Shown here in pieces: positions 11,078-26,000 of a stretch of DNA of 64,000 nt. Position numbers and translations under genes: made by a program. Position 1 is the first letter of the stretch. The number at the start of each line of letters is the position of its first letter. The notes beneath the pieces are model-generated. The model saw only the letters and a list, made by a program, of their open reading frames with translations, searched no databases and was not told where the DNA came from. The DNA lies in assembly GCA_009869945.1 (NCBI GenBank), contig WIXG01000140.1, positions 117,768-181,767 of the forward strand, written 5' to 3'. The DNA is from Mesaphorura yosii. Taxonomy: Eukaryota > Arthropoda > Collembola > Poduromorpha > Tullbergiidae.

Positions 11078-14000
11078 ATGCGAATGAAGGGGCAGAACGT
11101 GCAGGGCAAAATGTACTCTCCGAAGGACACGAGCTACGGACAGGCCGAAGAGGAGTACGAAGGAACAGAAGTCTCCTCGTCGCTTCAGTATAAAAATGAT
11201 GGGTAAGTCCGAGTCCAAGTCGGAGTTTCGCAAATTGCGCACACGCATAAATCGATCGCACTTTCGTGATAAGGACCTATAAAGATGTGAATGAAGATGT
11301 CAGACTCTAATGAGCTCCTCAAACAAGGCAGAGGCAGGAGTTATTCATTGAACTATAAATTATGCTAATGCCATGCTAATTTCTACCGCCTGGCCATCGC
11401 CATTCTATTCATAGATTTACGCATAACTCACGCACTTACTCACACGCAATTGTGCCAAAATAATTGACTGGATTCAGGAATCTGGGACCGCGAGTCAGAG
11501 ATATTGACCTGAATTCGAAAAATTCCATACGCATTTCCTTTCGAAGATGCTGGGTAGATCTGTTTTATATGTACTTTTTGGGTAGATCTGTTTTATATGT
11601 GCTTTTGCTGACGCATTTGAAATCGTAAATCGAAATCGAGTTAGTCGAATTTTATGCCTGGCGGTGGTTAGTTGATTGAGTTGGAGAGATTCTTTGATCC
11701 CACCCGGAAGAAGTTCATTGTGACAAATTCATCAGTAAAACCAAGTAAGTTAAACTCGAGCGACAGAATTTATCGTCTGGTCGGCGAACGAGGCAAAGAC
11801 GGTTTTGCAGGGTTTTGAAATGCGAAAGGAAGCGTGGTCGTAAAATTTGCAAGCTTTAAACATCAGCCAGGTTGTTAATTTGCAGTTTCACATGGTAGCC
11901 ATTAGACGAGCTATTAAATCTCAATTTAAATCCTGCTTTGTCTTGTCTTGCCTTCTCTCCCGCAATCCGCGCTTTCTCCGTCGTGTCGGTCGTCTCGGGC
12001 GGCATAAACGACTCAACTTTCTTTTGATGAGTGCAGAAGCTTGCAGAAGTCTTTTATCTTTGTGCATTGGCAACAACACAAAAAGCACAGGATTTGAACG
12101 TATTTTCGAGCCTTTCTTTCAACGTTCCCGTTGACAATTTTTAAATTATTCAAATTAAATTTCCGTTTTGCCTTCGCTGAGTCTCTTCGCACATCGATGC
12201 ACGCCGTGCATTCCAATTAGCGTGTCGTACATTGTGTAGCGTGCAGAAAGCCGGGCAATTCAGAAATGAAAATGAAATACAATGCAGGGTCGTTTAATAG
12301 AATATTCAAGGCGCATTTCATAAATCCTCAGCTGCCAGTGCCGGAGTGTCGAGCGAGTGTGCAGTCTGGCCTGGCGATGTTTTGTAATTACTGCAGATAA
12401 TGCAATTAGAGTCCTCATTTCTCTGCATCACTCGCTGCTTCTGCAGTGGCAGAGCACAGCAGAAAAAGCAGACTGGCTGATGAAAGTTTTGCCATTGCTG
12501 GCGGCGTTGAAAGCTAATAGTCGACTCGTCATGTGTAAATACACGGCACAATATAATAATTGACTTTTTCTTTATCCCTTTCGCCAACGCGGATGCATGC
12601 CCGAACAAAACGCGCACTGATACTATGAACGAGCGCTCTTTGAAAGCCTGCGCGGCGAGCGCGTCACCGTCCGAGTCGTTCTCTGAATGCAAATCAGAGT
12701 CGGTCGAGCAGAAGACACGAGTCACGACTGTGTGTATATTCGATTCAATCTGACAAATTGCAAATTGTATTAACAATTTTGTACGGGGTAAAAGCGCTCA
12801 TCACCACACCGTGCGCTTTGAGCTTGGGTTTTGTGGCGTGGCTTGGCGACGTGTTTGACTTTTCCGTGTTTCCCTTTCGGCTTCATCCTCGACTTTCACG
12901 AGTAAGCTGAAGCCTAACTAATTCTGAACCGAGCCTTCCTGAAATGTACGGCCGATCTACGATCACTGAACTCAACAGAGAACGTATGGCCTGGCCGCTA
13001 AAGAGCGGAGATCAACGTCGCCTGCAGGAAAACGCCGACCAAGCCAAGCCAAGCCAAGCGCAGCGCTTTCAAGCAAAGTGCTCCAGTGAGTCTTTATTGC
13101 CGTGCCACACCACCGCAGAAGAGTTGAGTCTGACCTTTTTGCCAGTTTCCTCTTCGGAGGGAGTTTCCACGGCAACAGGCAACAAGCAGCAACTCAAAAC
13201 GAATCTGAGTGCACTGCACTCCGACTCAAAGCCTCACAAGCTAAACCAGGCAGTCACTACTGCACTACTGGCATAATGAAAGCAAGCACAAGCGGTGAAA
13301 GCAGTGAAAGCAGACCGGTAGCATTCTTTTGTTTTTGGCTCGCACGACAAGAAAGAATAAAAACACGCTTCTGTCAGCGTCTCCACAACTCAGAATTAAG
13401 AGCTGAGTGCAATGAACGCTGAAAAGTTAATCCAGAATCACTCGGGCGCGAGCGCGGAGGTGTCGAAAGGCTGAGAAGCCAATTTGGTCTGGCCTGGCCT
13501 GCATTTGGCATTCGCATTCGCATTTGCACTTGTTAATGCAGGAGAGCAGGCATAAAATAATTCTTCGGCCGCGCCGCCGTGCCGTAATAACAACAGGTTT
13601 ATGACCGCCGACTTTCTCGCATGCACAACCTCGGGAGACTCGGATTCATTCCAATGTTGTAATTTTTACCAGATGAGACAACTCTGAGCCCGCATTGCAC
13701 AATTACGAAGTTATTTAAGGTGCTCGTTCTCCATTTCGGCTCGGAATGGCGAAAATGCAAGCCCCATGTGTGTATTTAGAAAACTTTGAGTCTGTTTCAC
13801 CTCGTTTCTTGTTGTTGTCTGCCGTTTTGTTCAATTTTTCATTCGATGGGAAGGAATTCCCATTTTTCTTGTACCCGCATCGAGGCAGAAGGCAGGCTGA
13901 GCGAGTCTTCCGCGTCTCCACGCATAATGCGAAATGGAAATTCATTCTTGTTGTTGCTACACGAGTACGCTTATGTGTATACAGATTATGCATGAAACAT

Positions 14001-17000
14001 GGAATCACAATCGCAATGCAGTCGCCACCTTTCTCTCTCCTTCATATTCCGCATTCGGGCAGGCAGACGCCTGACTGCCTTCGTGTGCGTGTGGGAAAGC
14101 GATATTAAAAATGAAAGTCAATTTCTCGTCTCGCGCATCCTTTGCTCTTTGCCTTTTCTTGTATATGCTTTTTTCGCAGATGTCTTGCTTCTTTCAGCAG
14201 CAGCAACAGTCAAAAGTGAGTCGAGCACAATTACAATGAGAACAATGCTCGTACGTGTACGCATTATTTTATGGACTCCACGGAGAAATTCTGAGGAAAC
14301 AATTGTTCTTGGTATCGATTCTGCTATTCTGCACTTGTGCCCGTATGCGTACGCGTACTCATTGCTCAATACGCTGGAAACAATTCGACTTCGACTGCAT
14401 GCACACTCAAATAAAAACAGAAAAAGGGTCGTTATCATTGGAGTACATCAGAATATTCGTCATCGGCGCGTATCGCCATCGCCTCGCCACGCAATAGAAA
14501 CAAAATGCCGTGCCAGTGCCGGGTAGTTTGCACCCCACAATCGCTCTTTTCCTTTCCACCCTCCGCTCGCTCTGCTGCTGCATTGTAGCGGAACAATTTC
14601 ACGATTCGGAGTTTTTAGTTTTTGGAACTGCGAGTGCAGACTACAAAGTACAAACTACAAACTACGCCGAGGCACGAGATAGCGAAACTGCATAATAATA
14701 CGCATTGTGTGTCGTGGCTGATTGTTCGCTGCTGCTGGAGTTGTACTTCAGTTACTTTGTATTTTGTATGCTTTGCACTCGGGCCGGGCTGAGGGCGAGG
14801 GGAGATTATTTCTGTAGATCATCATTCGTCCTGCGAGTCCTGCCAACTGGAGAATGAATGAGAATGGGAAAGGAAACCTAAACTGTGCTGGAGAGAAAGG
14901 AAACGAAAATCCAGCCACTGTGTAGCGTAGCGTAGCGTGGCTTGGTTTGGTTTGACTACCACAATAATTGTCCCGACTGTAAAACGCATCAGCGGCACAG
15001 CAGAGCAAAAGCCTAAGATCGAGTTCCATTAATGCAGAGTAAAATTTCGGGTTTGTCGTTTGCGTTTGTTGAGTTGTAAGCGCAGAGCTGTGTGAAGTAA
15101 TCGGCTCGCGTCTTGTTAAGTCAATTTGTGTAAATGCTGTTCTTCCGCCGCTGAAACAAGACGAACCGGGTAGCATAGCCAGCGAGCAGGAAGGCACACG
15201 ACGCGACGCGTCTCACAACTGGAAGTACCAGCGAACTGGAAGCAAGAATTACACAAATTCTCTTGCTCCTCGCCTCATTCATTCGCCATTTGCGATTGCC
15301 GTTTCTTGTACGTCTTCGTCTTTCTTTTCCTCAGTAAAAGATTTCTGAGTCTTGTGAAGTGCAGTTTTGGTGAGTTTTGCTCGCGTCCGTTCAAGTCAAA
15401 ACTCTGTTTTTATGGTTCTCTCTCAATTACAAACACTTTCTAGTTCTCATCGCCAGCCAACAATCGTTTAGTGTGTTCGCCAACATTGCTCATAGAAAAA
15501 GCGTTCTTTCATCGACTCCGCCGCGCGTATTTACTTTATCAAGACTTTCGACGCGTGCCATACGGACGACGTGACCGTGGCTGCAACTTGCAACACATGT
15601 CCAGATTCAGATTCAGAGTTCTGTGCATTTCTCTCGTATCGCAATGCGATAGCGACAGCGCAGCGCAGCGCTTCAGTCTAGTCTGGGGAAGATCCAAAAG
15701 TTAACGCGTTCAGTTTCCTTCCGCTCACGCTCCTGCCTCGCTTCTTTTTCTTTTACTGTAAACAACCAAAGACTTCCATCCTCAAGTTTTATATTTTTTC
15801 AGCCTCAAATTACCTTTCCAAATTCGAATTTGAGCATCTTCTCTCTTCTGTCTGGTCGGCAGAAGTGGCCGTCGTGTCTGTATCTGGCGCTCGCGCGGGT
15901 CATAAATATTGTTTTGCTATCGCGCAGGCTGCGCTGATGCACAGCCGCGCGAATAGCGCAGTGAGGCGATATTCTTGATAAACATCATTCAACACATGCA
16001 GCACTTGAGAACGCGTACGCGAACGCTGCGAAAAGACACTAAACGAGGGCTGTTTGACTGAAAGTACACGAGAGTATCAAATAAAAGCGAAAGCGCTTCT
16101 TGTGAAAGATCCGCATCCACGAAGAAAAGACGTAAAAGCAGAAGCGAGCGACGTACGCGTTTCGTGGAAGCAATAATGGGCAAGTACAAGCCACGGGCGA
16201 CGGCAGGGCGCTTTGGCTTAGACGCTGCATGTACATTTTATAGCTGCAGTGCGATGTAACGAAAGCTCAGATAGGCAGGCAGGCTGAAGAATCCAGAAAG
16301 TAGAAACCGAAACCGAAAAGTCTCCCGAGGTTCTGACTTGGCTTGGCCGGTTTCTCATTCACACAGACGAGGCTTGGGCCGCTGCGGCGTTTTCACTCGA
16401 ATCTTTCTCTCGCATCCTCTCACTTCAATTCACTTTTACCACGTCCGTCAGTTTGTGCTGCTGCACGACACGGAATAAATTGCGAAACTTAATCAATTGC
16501 CATCCTTCTTCAGCTCATAAAGCAGCGAGTGTTCACAAGTTTTCATTTCTTAAACGAAGTGATTTGATTGAATTGAATTTCAAATTCTTCCCTACTCAAC
16601 TTTTCCCTGCCTGCCTGCCGTTCTCGCTTTGTTAGCCAAACCGAGGCGCAGATGAGGTACAGACACATGAATAAAACTCACGGAGCCGGAAATATCGTCA
16701 CAACTTAAAATAGTGGCGAAGGAGTACTTGCGATTGAGAGCGAGAACCATAAAAACAGATATGCAGCACTGCCCCGCGTGCGTATTCAGACCGTGACTTA
16801 AGTGGTTTATTGTTTCAGGACAGCTCTGAATTCCTAAGAAAGTGCGAGTGACTTTGACGTGTCAGTTTTTAATCTGCGATAACAACTGAGATTGCCATTG
16901 CGCATTGTGGGTTTCGTCTCTGAGATTCGTCCTTCCTCCTTTCAAAAGAACAAAGCGGCAAGGGAAAAGCACTTCATTCGTTTAAATGTGAGATTGGCTT

Positions 17001-20000
17001 CCTGACTGCGTCTAGCTGCATCGACTAATTAAAAGTAGATCCCATTCGTAAATCAAGTCACAAATTAGTTGATCGTGTTAGTCGTGAGGAATTGCTTGGC
17101 CTGCCTGCCTGGTGAGAACCCACCGGACACAAAGTGTGCGAGAACGAGTCGTCGAGGAGCACAAAGCAGGTTCGTTTCAAGGAGCATCTCGTCAGTGGGA
17201 GCAGCTCCGTCATCATCATCAGTAGCTCCGGCCGTAGACGCGACCAGGACCACAACTACCACCTGGACCAACCGCATCAACACGACGAGGAGGACGCAGC
17301 CACCGCGATGAGCGAAGAAACGGAACTCGCTGGCGACTGCCACAATGAAAACGAGGACGGAGACCTCCCAGAAAAGTAAGCCTCGCTCCTCGCAAAAGAC
17401 AAAACTTCGACCGTCTGTTTTTAGTTTTAGCCGAGCAAACTTTCCCAAGCGATAGAAAAACAGAACAGAAAAAACTTTGTGCTCGTCTTCACTATTTTAA
17501 AACACGAACCAACTGTTACACTTATGCTTACGCAATGTATCATCACTTTTGAGTAATGTACGCGCAAAAGACAAGACAAATGCTCTGCCATTTACAAAAA
17601 TTATGGTTTATGGCTTTCGTGTAAACACGCTGCGATTCGACGAGAAAAAATCGAGCCACGCACTCCGTTAACGTAAGCGAACGAGCGCATGCAAATGCAA
17701 ATGTAGCGCTTTACTTTACAAATTGGCCATCATCGTCATCCACTCTGCGAATTGCGAATATTACATGGCACTTTCTTATCTTGTCTTGTGCGTGTTTGGT
17801 GTTTCTGAGCAGCACAGAAAAGCAAACCAAGATTGATTTGGTCACAACATGTGAGCCCAGATTTAAGAAATTGGCGTGACTTTTCCTTTCAAATTCGAAT
17901 TTATTCTGATTATCATCGTCGTCCCGTCCGCCATTGCCATTTGTCAGTGCAACACCTGGGAGCAAATTATTCCTTGTTTTTGCCCAATTACTGCTTGCAC
18001 CACGTGCAGTGTGATGCAGTGCATTTACATGATGGACGGACGTACTGCAATTACTCAAAATGCGAATGGTTTATTTATACTTTTACTTTGCGTACGCATG
18101 TCAAACACGCAAAAAAGAAAAGTGCACATGTGCTTTGAGCGATGGCGAATTTGCATTGAGTTTGCATTCGCATTTGCATTGCGAGGATGATGCATAATTT
18201 ACGGCCCACACCCTGCCGACAACGACAACGTGGCTGGCACGGCGATTTGCTGGTCCACGCGATAGGCGATTCGCTCGGGCTGCAACCGAGGCTCACGATA
18301 CAGAAGTAATTGAGAGCACAATTATGCTTATGATTTCATTATTGACAAGGTTCATTACATTTTGCGTTAGTCACATTACCCAGAGCGGAATTACGCAACC
18401 GAGCAGAACAATCACGGTAAAAGCTAAGCATAAGCAAGGCATTGATCGACTTTCAATCAAAGATGATGACTCGAGTTTTTTTATTTTTGTCGATCACTGC
18501 ACTGCCAGTTTGCCAATTCCCAGCTCAAGCGAGTCAAAAGTGCATTACGGCGCGGCGATTGTAATTACGCATGGCGTTACTAAGGCAAGGCATAGCAAAG
18601 TTGCAAAATTCTTTAAATTGGGTCGGTTGCAAGTCAGGGTCGGAATTTGGACAGAGTACTCGAGCACTGATCCGCATGCAATGAGTTCGTCGAAGATTGA
18701 AGCCTGCAGCGACCACGCCGCCTCGCTCTTCGTTAGGCTAATGAATTGAGATTTGCAAAATTGCAAATGCGCAATAGCAATTTGGCAAATAATGCGAGAA
18801 GCGTCGAGTATCTTGCTACCGCCACGTCTTTTGTTCTTCACTTGTCACACTCCACTTTGTAATTAGCTGGGGATCTGGGAAAAAGCACATGGCAAGGCAA
18901 GCACGTGAAGCTGAATAATTATTGATGTGGTTGACTCGACTTCCTAAAACGACTTAATTGCAAGCATTCACACCTTTTCTGCTTGTGATAACTCAACACA
19001 TGTCCATAAATGTGGGTTTGTAGTTTCAGGCGACGCGACGACAGTTGCATTGTTACAAAGTGCAATGCAGCAGAAACACGGCTTAGTAGCAACGGAGCAC
19101 TGCTTGTGCTCCGTTATTCAAATTGTGTCTGTGTTCTGGCCTTGAGTCTATTAAATTCGAATTAATTTTAACGCTTGTAATAATTTAAGCTTAAATTTGT
19201 ACGTACTGCTTTGAAATCAATGCGGGTTTGGGCTGGCTGGAGTCTCGTTGAGCTTCGAAACCGATTACATGTTAATTAAATTCATGTATTCAGAGTTTGA
19301 TGCTGGCAGTTCAAGAACTGTCCTGCAACTTAATTAATTGCTGACATTCTCACACGCGCATACGCAACGCATTTAACGTTAAAAATTAAAATGCACGGCA
19401 GAGCCTGGGTCCGAAATTCATCGGCATAGGCACTTCCAAAGAAGGTGTCTGACGAGAGTTTCCCGTCACGATACGAGCTCAATTCGAAGGAGATCCTTTT
19501 TTAGAAGCAGCCAGTGCAGTGATTGTAGTCTGTGCCTGTGTGCAGCTGTGGCAGGTTTGTACGCGTATTTAATGAGAATGTAAATAGTTTAAATTACAAC
19601 TTGCAGTTTGAATTGTTTGATAAATTGTCTTCAATAAGGCAAGACAAGGCGAGGCGAGCCATAAATTTAGGCGAGGCAGGGCTGCGCTTTGGTGTAGCGC
19701 AAGACAAGACAATTTTTTTGAACTACCATTTGCTGGTTGGCATTGCTGTTTGTTGTCTCAGCCATGAAGTTAAGTTAAAGTTAAACAAGTACAGTGCAAA
19801 GAAGAAGACGCGTTCAGTCGCCACGCGAAGGGAGTGCTGTCGTATTGGAAGTGATTGGATCGCACTTCCTCAATTGATGTGACCTCAGCCAAGCTAAAGC
19901 CAAACCAAAGCCAAGCCAGTGAATTACCAGAAGCTATTGTTCGAGTCAGCCTGCAGATTTCAATTAACTCGGAGTGAGAGCACGACGTGAAGAAGCACCG

Positions 20001-23000
20001 TTATACGCGGCCACACTTGCGTACACGCACTTAACGCAGTGATAGCGATAACGAGCCTGATTGCATTCGATATTAAGAAACTACCACCGGCTTGCTCAGT
20101 CACATTTTAACAATTGCAATTGCAGCAGCAGACACAACGAAGGTGTAATTTTAATTGCAGCTGCACGTGTGAACTCTTCACGATTGTCTTTTTTGCTGAT
20201 TGATTTTGCTTTGCTTTACTGTGAATGTGAATTGTTGAAATTACAGATTATTCCGTCATTTGCATTCTAATTTTGAGTTCGTGTGAAGTGAAGTGCGAAT
20301 TTCCTCCGTCGCCACCGCGTTCAGCGTTCAGTGCTCATTTGCACTTGTTTACAGGAGTTGGAATTGATTCGAATTGGGAAGGTAAACATAAACATTGCGA
20401 TTCGGGATTGCGTAAAGCAGTGCAGTAATTTGTAAGAGTTCACGAGCGAGTTGCGTCGTATTTTAAGCGTGCTCATCGTTGGCGTGCGCGTGGTTGCGTG
20501 GTTGCCTGCCTGAAGACACAAATTTAGAATTTGGACGTGCGTGGATGAATGCGAAATGCGATTTTGATATGAAATTAGACGGTAGACGAATTACGAGTAA
20601 TGGAAAACGATTCTCTACTGAGTGCGTCAAGAGTCAATCGATCCATGGAATTTGATCTCAGGAGGCGAAATCTAATCTCTTCTCTCCTTTCTGCGTTGGA
20701 TGAAGCTCCGACTTTCTTTATCTCTTTATCTTGTAACAGCTACAACGTTGGAAACTAGGAAACTACAGCGAAGAGTGAATCCTTTGTTAGTTGTTATTGC
20801 TGCTAATGTGAAATCATAAGACTTGATTAACAAGCAGAGATCAGCTTCGAGTCGGGATCTTTTCAGCTTTGAACCGGGAAGAGTCGAGCAATCAAAGCCA
20901 CAGCCGCAGCGCAGCGTGGGCTTTTCGTCTTTCTTGGCCTGTCCAATAAATATGATTAGCCCAAAATCATTTCTCGTCTCCGAACCAAGTTAAGTCAAGG
21001 CAGAAGGCGAGAGAGAGTTCGCCTTTGTGTCTTGAAAGATGGCTAGAAACAGAAACTTTGTCGCATGATTTCATTACACGAACGACAGAGGAACTCGCAA
21101 CTTTTCTATTTGCACAAACAAAATCGAGTCGAGCAGGTGACGATGAAAGTTACAAATTAAATCCAATCATGAAAGAAACCAACTAGCTTTTATTTTCTTT
21201 GTCACCTCGTCTTGTACGTTGCATCGCATCGTCGGTCTCGCATTGTCCCTACTCCATTGACGTGACTGGCTCCATTGCACTTTTACACACCTGACTTGAA
21301 CTCGCTCACGCTCGTCCGACTGTGCAGAAAGTAGATGTGGATTTCGAATTTGTCATAATGCTGTTATTACCTCAATTTCCATTCCACGTTCATCCAATCA
21401 TCATCGTCTCCACCGTAATGACACCTCACATCATGGTTAGCCATTGTGTTGGTGTTTGCGTTGACGTTGACGTTGGAGTTCTTTTACAGCACAGGGAAAA
21501 GGAAGTCTTTGTCGAATTTGTTGAATGAAATAATGGAATATGCAAATCGCACAACTGTACAGGTGCCTACGAGTGTGCGTGTGTCCGCATTTCATTTCAA
21601 CTCGAATTTGAGTCATTCGAGTCATTCGAGCCCGGGCGGGCGGGTTTAAAGAAATCGTGGCTGAATCCACGCTTTCCAGACTCCGTTCATTTGAGCCCCT
21701 TTTGAAGTGAACGAACCCATTCACCTTTCGTCATTCGCTTTGAATTCACTTTCATGCATTTTGAAGGCTCCTGCAAATTGAATGATTGAATGATCATTTT
21801 GCGACACTCGCGCCTAGCCTCCTGCATTTATCGACATGAATCATATTCATTTCTGCATGTGCACGTGCAGGTGAGGGAGGGCAGGCTTAACAATACAATT
21901 CTAAATTAATTCTTTCAGTTACGCAATCGCCGTCGCACTCGCAATCGGTCACTGCGGCTCGGCCTACGTACTGCATTTGCATAATAACAGATTCAAGTCA
22001 AGGCGAAATGACGAATGAGTCTAACCAACTTTTGACAAACGAGTCTATTTTTAGCGTTTAGTCTGTCTTGACGAATGAAGTCTGATCCGATCGTATCTCT
22101 CCACTGCACTGGCAGCCTGCATTGTATTTGTTAATTGAGTGAACGTGAAACGACTGCAAATTAACGCTAATTCAATTTTTGTGTCATTAGCACCGAGAGC
22201 AATGCAATGCAAAATTCATGACCGACTCGACTCCAGCATTGCATCAGTGCAGTGCAGCAGTGCTGCTCGATTCATCATTCTGAGGGCAAAGTCAAGCATA
22301 ATTATCGAAAACAAAGAATTTGAGCACAAAAGCCAACAAAAAGCTATCCAGCACGAACGCACGTCGTTTCACGCACGTAACGCGTATCGCGTATCGAGAA
22401 TTTTTCACTCTGCACGTTTCATGTGGCTTATTAGCCAAGCTCGTTCATCTTGTCCATAATTACCAAATTGCCTGTGCCCTGTGCATATCAACCAAGCCAT
22501 AAACCATAAACTCAGCAGCCTGACAAAAGAGTCTCATAGTAATCTTGTATCATTAACATGGAGTCATGCACAAAACAGCAACAAGAGAAAAGTCGTGCGT
22601 GCAATTGCGAGATAAAATGCAAGGCAGTAAAAAATGAGTCCACCAAAATGGGCTTAGAGCATTTGCATTTGCGTTTGCACGTGGACGCAGAAGTTAGAAT
22701 TCAATGCCTCGCCTTGTTGCTTCAAAAATATCAAAAATGAAAACTTTGACAATGCACGCCGTCTTCGTGCATGCGAATACGCGGAGGGCGAGCTCCATAA
22801 ACGCATTATGCAGAAGAGTTCAAAAGTTCGTGGTGTAATTTGATTAGGAGGGGCAGAGGCAAAAGAATTGCAGTCACAGGACGCTGCAAGGCACGGCACG
22901 TGGAACAGGGAAACTCAGGAGAGATTGTATTAGTTTACATTACAACGAACGCTGAGCTATGAATAGTGAAATAATGAATAGCGAACTTGATGAAAGAGTT

Positions 23001-26000
23001 GATAATAATAATCGTACTCGTCTTCATACTCGTACGTGCGATGAAAGGCAGAACATAACAGTCAAAAGATGACGATGACTTTCGTCGTATTAAGCCATAA
23101 AATATTTTAGGATCGTTCCAAATGCAGTACGCAAACGCCTGGTAACGCCAACTCTGACTTTATACATAAAGAATAAGAAGAAATTCGGCTTTGCATCTTC
23201 ATAGCAGCAAAACAGTTGACTGGTTGACAGATTCTTTGTGCGCATCTTCCATTGTCTTGGGCCACACATTCTTCGGGCGATGCGATGTCGTCGAGAGCCA
23301 ATTATCTCGTAAACTGCAAGCAAAACAATCTGCATGCACTCATCTGCTTACATGCATGCTAAACACGGCACGGCACGGCGAGGACGATGCTCGATAAGCC
23401 ACTGAATACATAATTACATTCATTCTTTGTTAATACGCGTTTGTATTCGCATTCGCTATTTGCAAAAAGTTCCGTTTCAGATTCATAATCTCGGCCCGCA
23501 TCTCTGTTTAGTTGTGTCCAACACCTACACGCAATAGTACAAATCTGCGCATGTTGATTAAATGAGATATGTGGCAAAAGTTCAGGCCAGGCAACTGTAC
23601 GCACGAGTACGAGTTAAGTGGGACACTCGAGTGCGTTGCTGTAGCTGTAGGCTGGCCGTTGCTGCGAGTTGACTTTGACGAGTGACGACGAGCATCTGTG
23701 ATCCAATGCAAAAAATTAGTGCGCTGCGCAATTGCAATTGCAATGACATTGCGATGCGAAATGCGAACTAATCATTCACTGCGTGGTTTAAAGCTCTTTT
23801 TAGTAACAACTAACAACAATACAAAGTACGAAAAAGGCAATGGCAATGGGCAATCGAGTGATGAGCAGAGAAGAGATACAATGCGCCTTATCTTTGAGCT
23901 CCTCTTCGTCTTGACATTCATTCTCGCTGGCCTGGCCTGTACTGCAAACTGTTGCTGACAAGAATTTTAAGCTGGGATGCTGATCTTTAAACACAGCAAA
24001 AGCAGTACACGACAGTGATGAAACTCGACTGAACCGTAAAAGGCCAGACAGCCACTGCTACTACTTTCTTGTTCTTGTTCTTGTGTCTCATGCTTCATTT
24101 CATCTCGTCTCTGCTGCTTTGCTCTGCTATGACGAGCCGGTCGGACGTCGGAGTTGTTTCATCTTCGTCTCCTTCGTTATTCCGAGCTGGCCGGCCATTT
24201 CCTCCTTTCCTTGAACTTGTCTTCATGGCTACCAGAATAAAAAGCGTAGTCAAATGGGGCATTTTGGCCCTTTTTGTTGCTTTTGTTGGACGCGCACGGT
24301 TGAAGCATGAATCAATGAAAAGAAGGAATTCTGAGCAAAGTCGCTCTCTCATTTTTCCATTCAAGTTAGCTGTGAACACTTGGTCGTCGGTCGTGATCCT
24401 GACGGTGAAGTCAAGCCCTGCCGGCAGCTTCTGTACGTACAGTCGCCTGTTCTGGCCCTCTGCTCTGCTGCATTTGTGGCATTATGGCATAAAAGAAATA
24501 ATCAATACACACAAAGCTGAAGACTCTTTGTCAATATTGTCCACAGAATTCGTATTCGTGGAATTTCAATTCAATCTTCCGAGACGCAGGAATAATGCTT
24601 GAAGGAAACCTTAAATATAGAAAATTCCTTGCTCTGTTGATATTCTGTACTCTGGACTCTGTATTCCGTATTTGTTTCAAAGATGAGCTGAAAATACGTA
24701 AATACGTTGAACTGAAGACATGCTCGATTTATATAATAATAATTATCGCCTATCGCCCTCGTCAGCTCACCAAGACTATAAACCATAAACACTTTGCTGA
24801 TGTACACGCAGGCGATGCACAGATACAGAGTTAAAGAGCGCGTCTTGCGTCTTGAGTCTTGCAGGAATCAACAACCCTCGCCTTGAATTTGTTCCTAAAC
24901 TAAACTCGTTTTACCAGTGTACATGTATTAATTGTCCATCCTCAACCAGCCGAGGCTGAGCTTCAACCCTTCGGGGTAAATTATGTACCAACAAACATCA
25001 AATGCATCCTGATTCAAAGCGACTATGACTGTGAGCAGGCAGAAGCGAAGCAGAGTTTAAAATTGAGGGTGAATCCCTAGGTTCGAAGCATCAATGCTGC
25101 TGCTACGCATCAAACTTAGCTGTTTTGTTGTTGGGGTGTGCAGCAACGCACCAGATTCGATTACAGGCTGCAGGGTTTCTTGCCTTTGCCTCTGAGCTTC
25201 ATTGTTGGCCATCGCTGCTGCCTTGCTGCATTCTTGCCTCAGTTGCGTTACGATTGTTGACCGTACACGGAGACTCGATTGTGCTCTTACTTCACAAAGC
25301 AGAAGAGTCAGTGTTTGTTTGTGATTGATTTCCAATTTCCGGAAGGCGAGTGAGTGATTGGATCGGATTGGAAATCGCAATCGCTGGCCAGCCACTTTTC
25401 TAGGCAGTAGCAGAAAGCAGCAGTGCCCTGTGCTCTTTTCTATATTTTTGAGTTTGTGCCGTTTCACAAATCGCGACTTCATTCTGGAATCTGAGGAATC
25501 AGTTTCACTCTACTCGGGAGAAATGAGGTAAGAGCCGCTACGCTGAGAAAGCACGAGAAATGGGCGCTCATTATGCAAATAGCAAATGGAGTTGAAGGCT
25601 GTTTTGATGATGACGGATTGATTTGTTAAAAATAGACCCGGGTGGAGTCCCCACGCGATGCTTTGGCGAGACGGCAGTTTATTTATAGCGTATAGGCTGC
25701 CTTGACTCGTTAAATGTTAAGGCCAGCAGCCTGGAAATATCAGTGGGTCATGACTGGCGATAAAATTAGATCCTTATCAGCCACACCGCGTCAAAACACG
25801 CGCTCATGGACGTGGAACATTAATACTAATTAACCTTTCTCTAATGAGCCTGACTTTGTCTCTGGCCTGCAGTATCCAATTACTGCACTGCGACTACCCT
25901 CATTGATCAATCGTGATCGTGATTATGAATGGGGCTTTTATTGGAGCCATGAATTAGACCAGGCAAAGCAAGGCAGAGTCGATGGTTAATTAACAACGCT

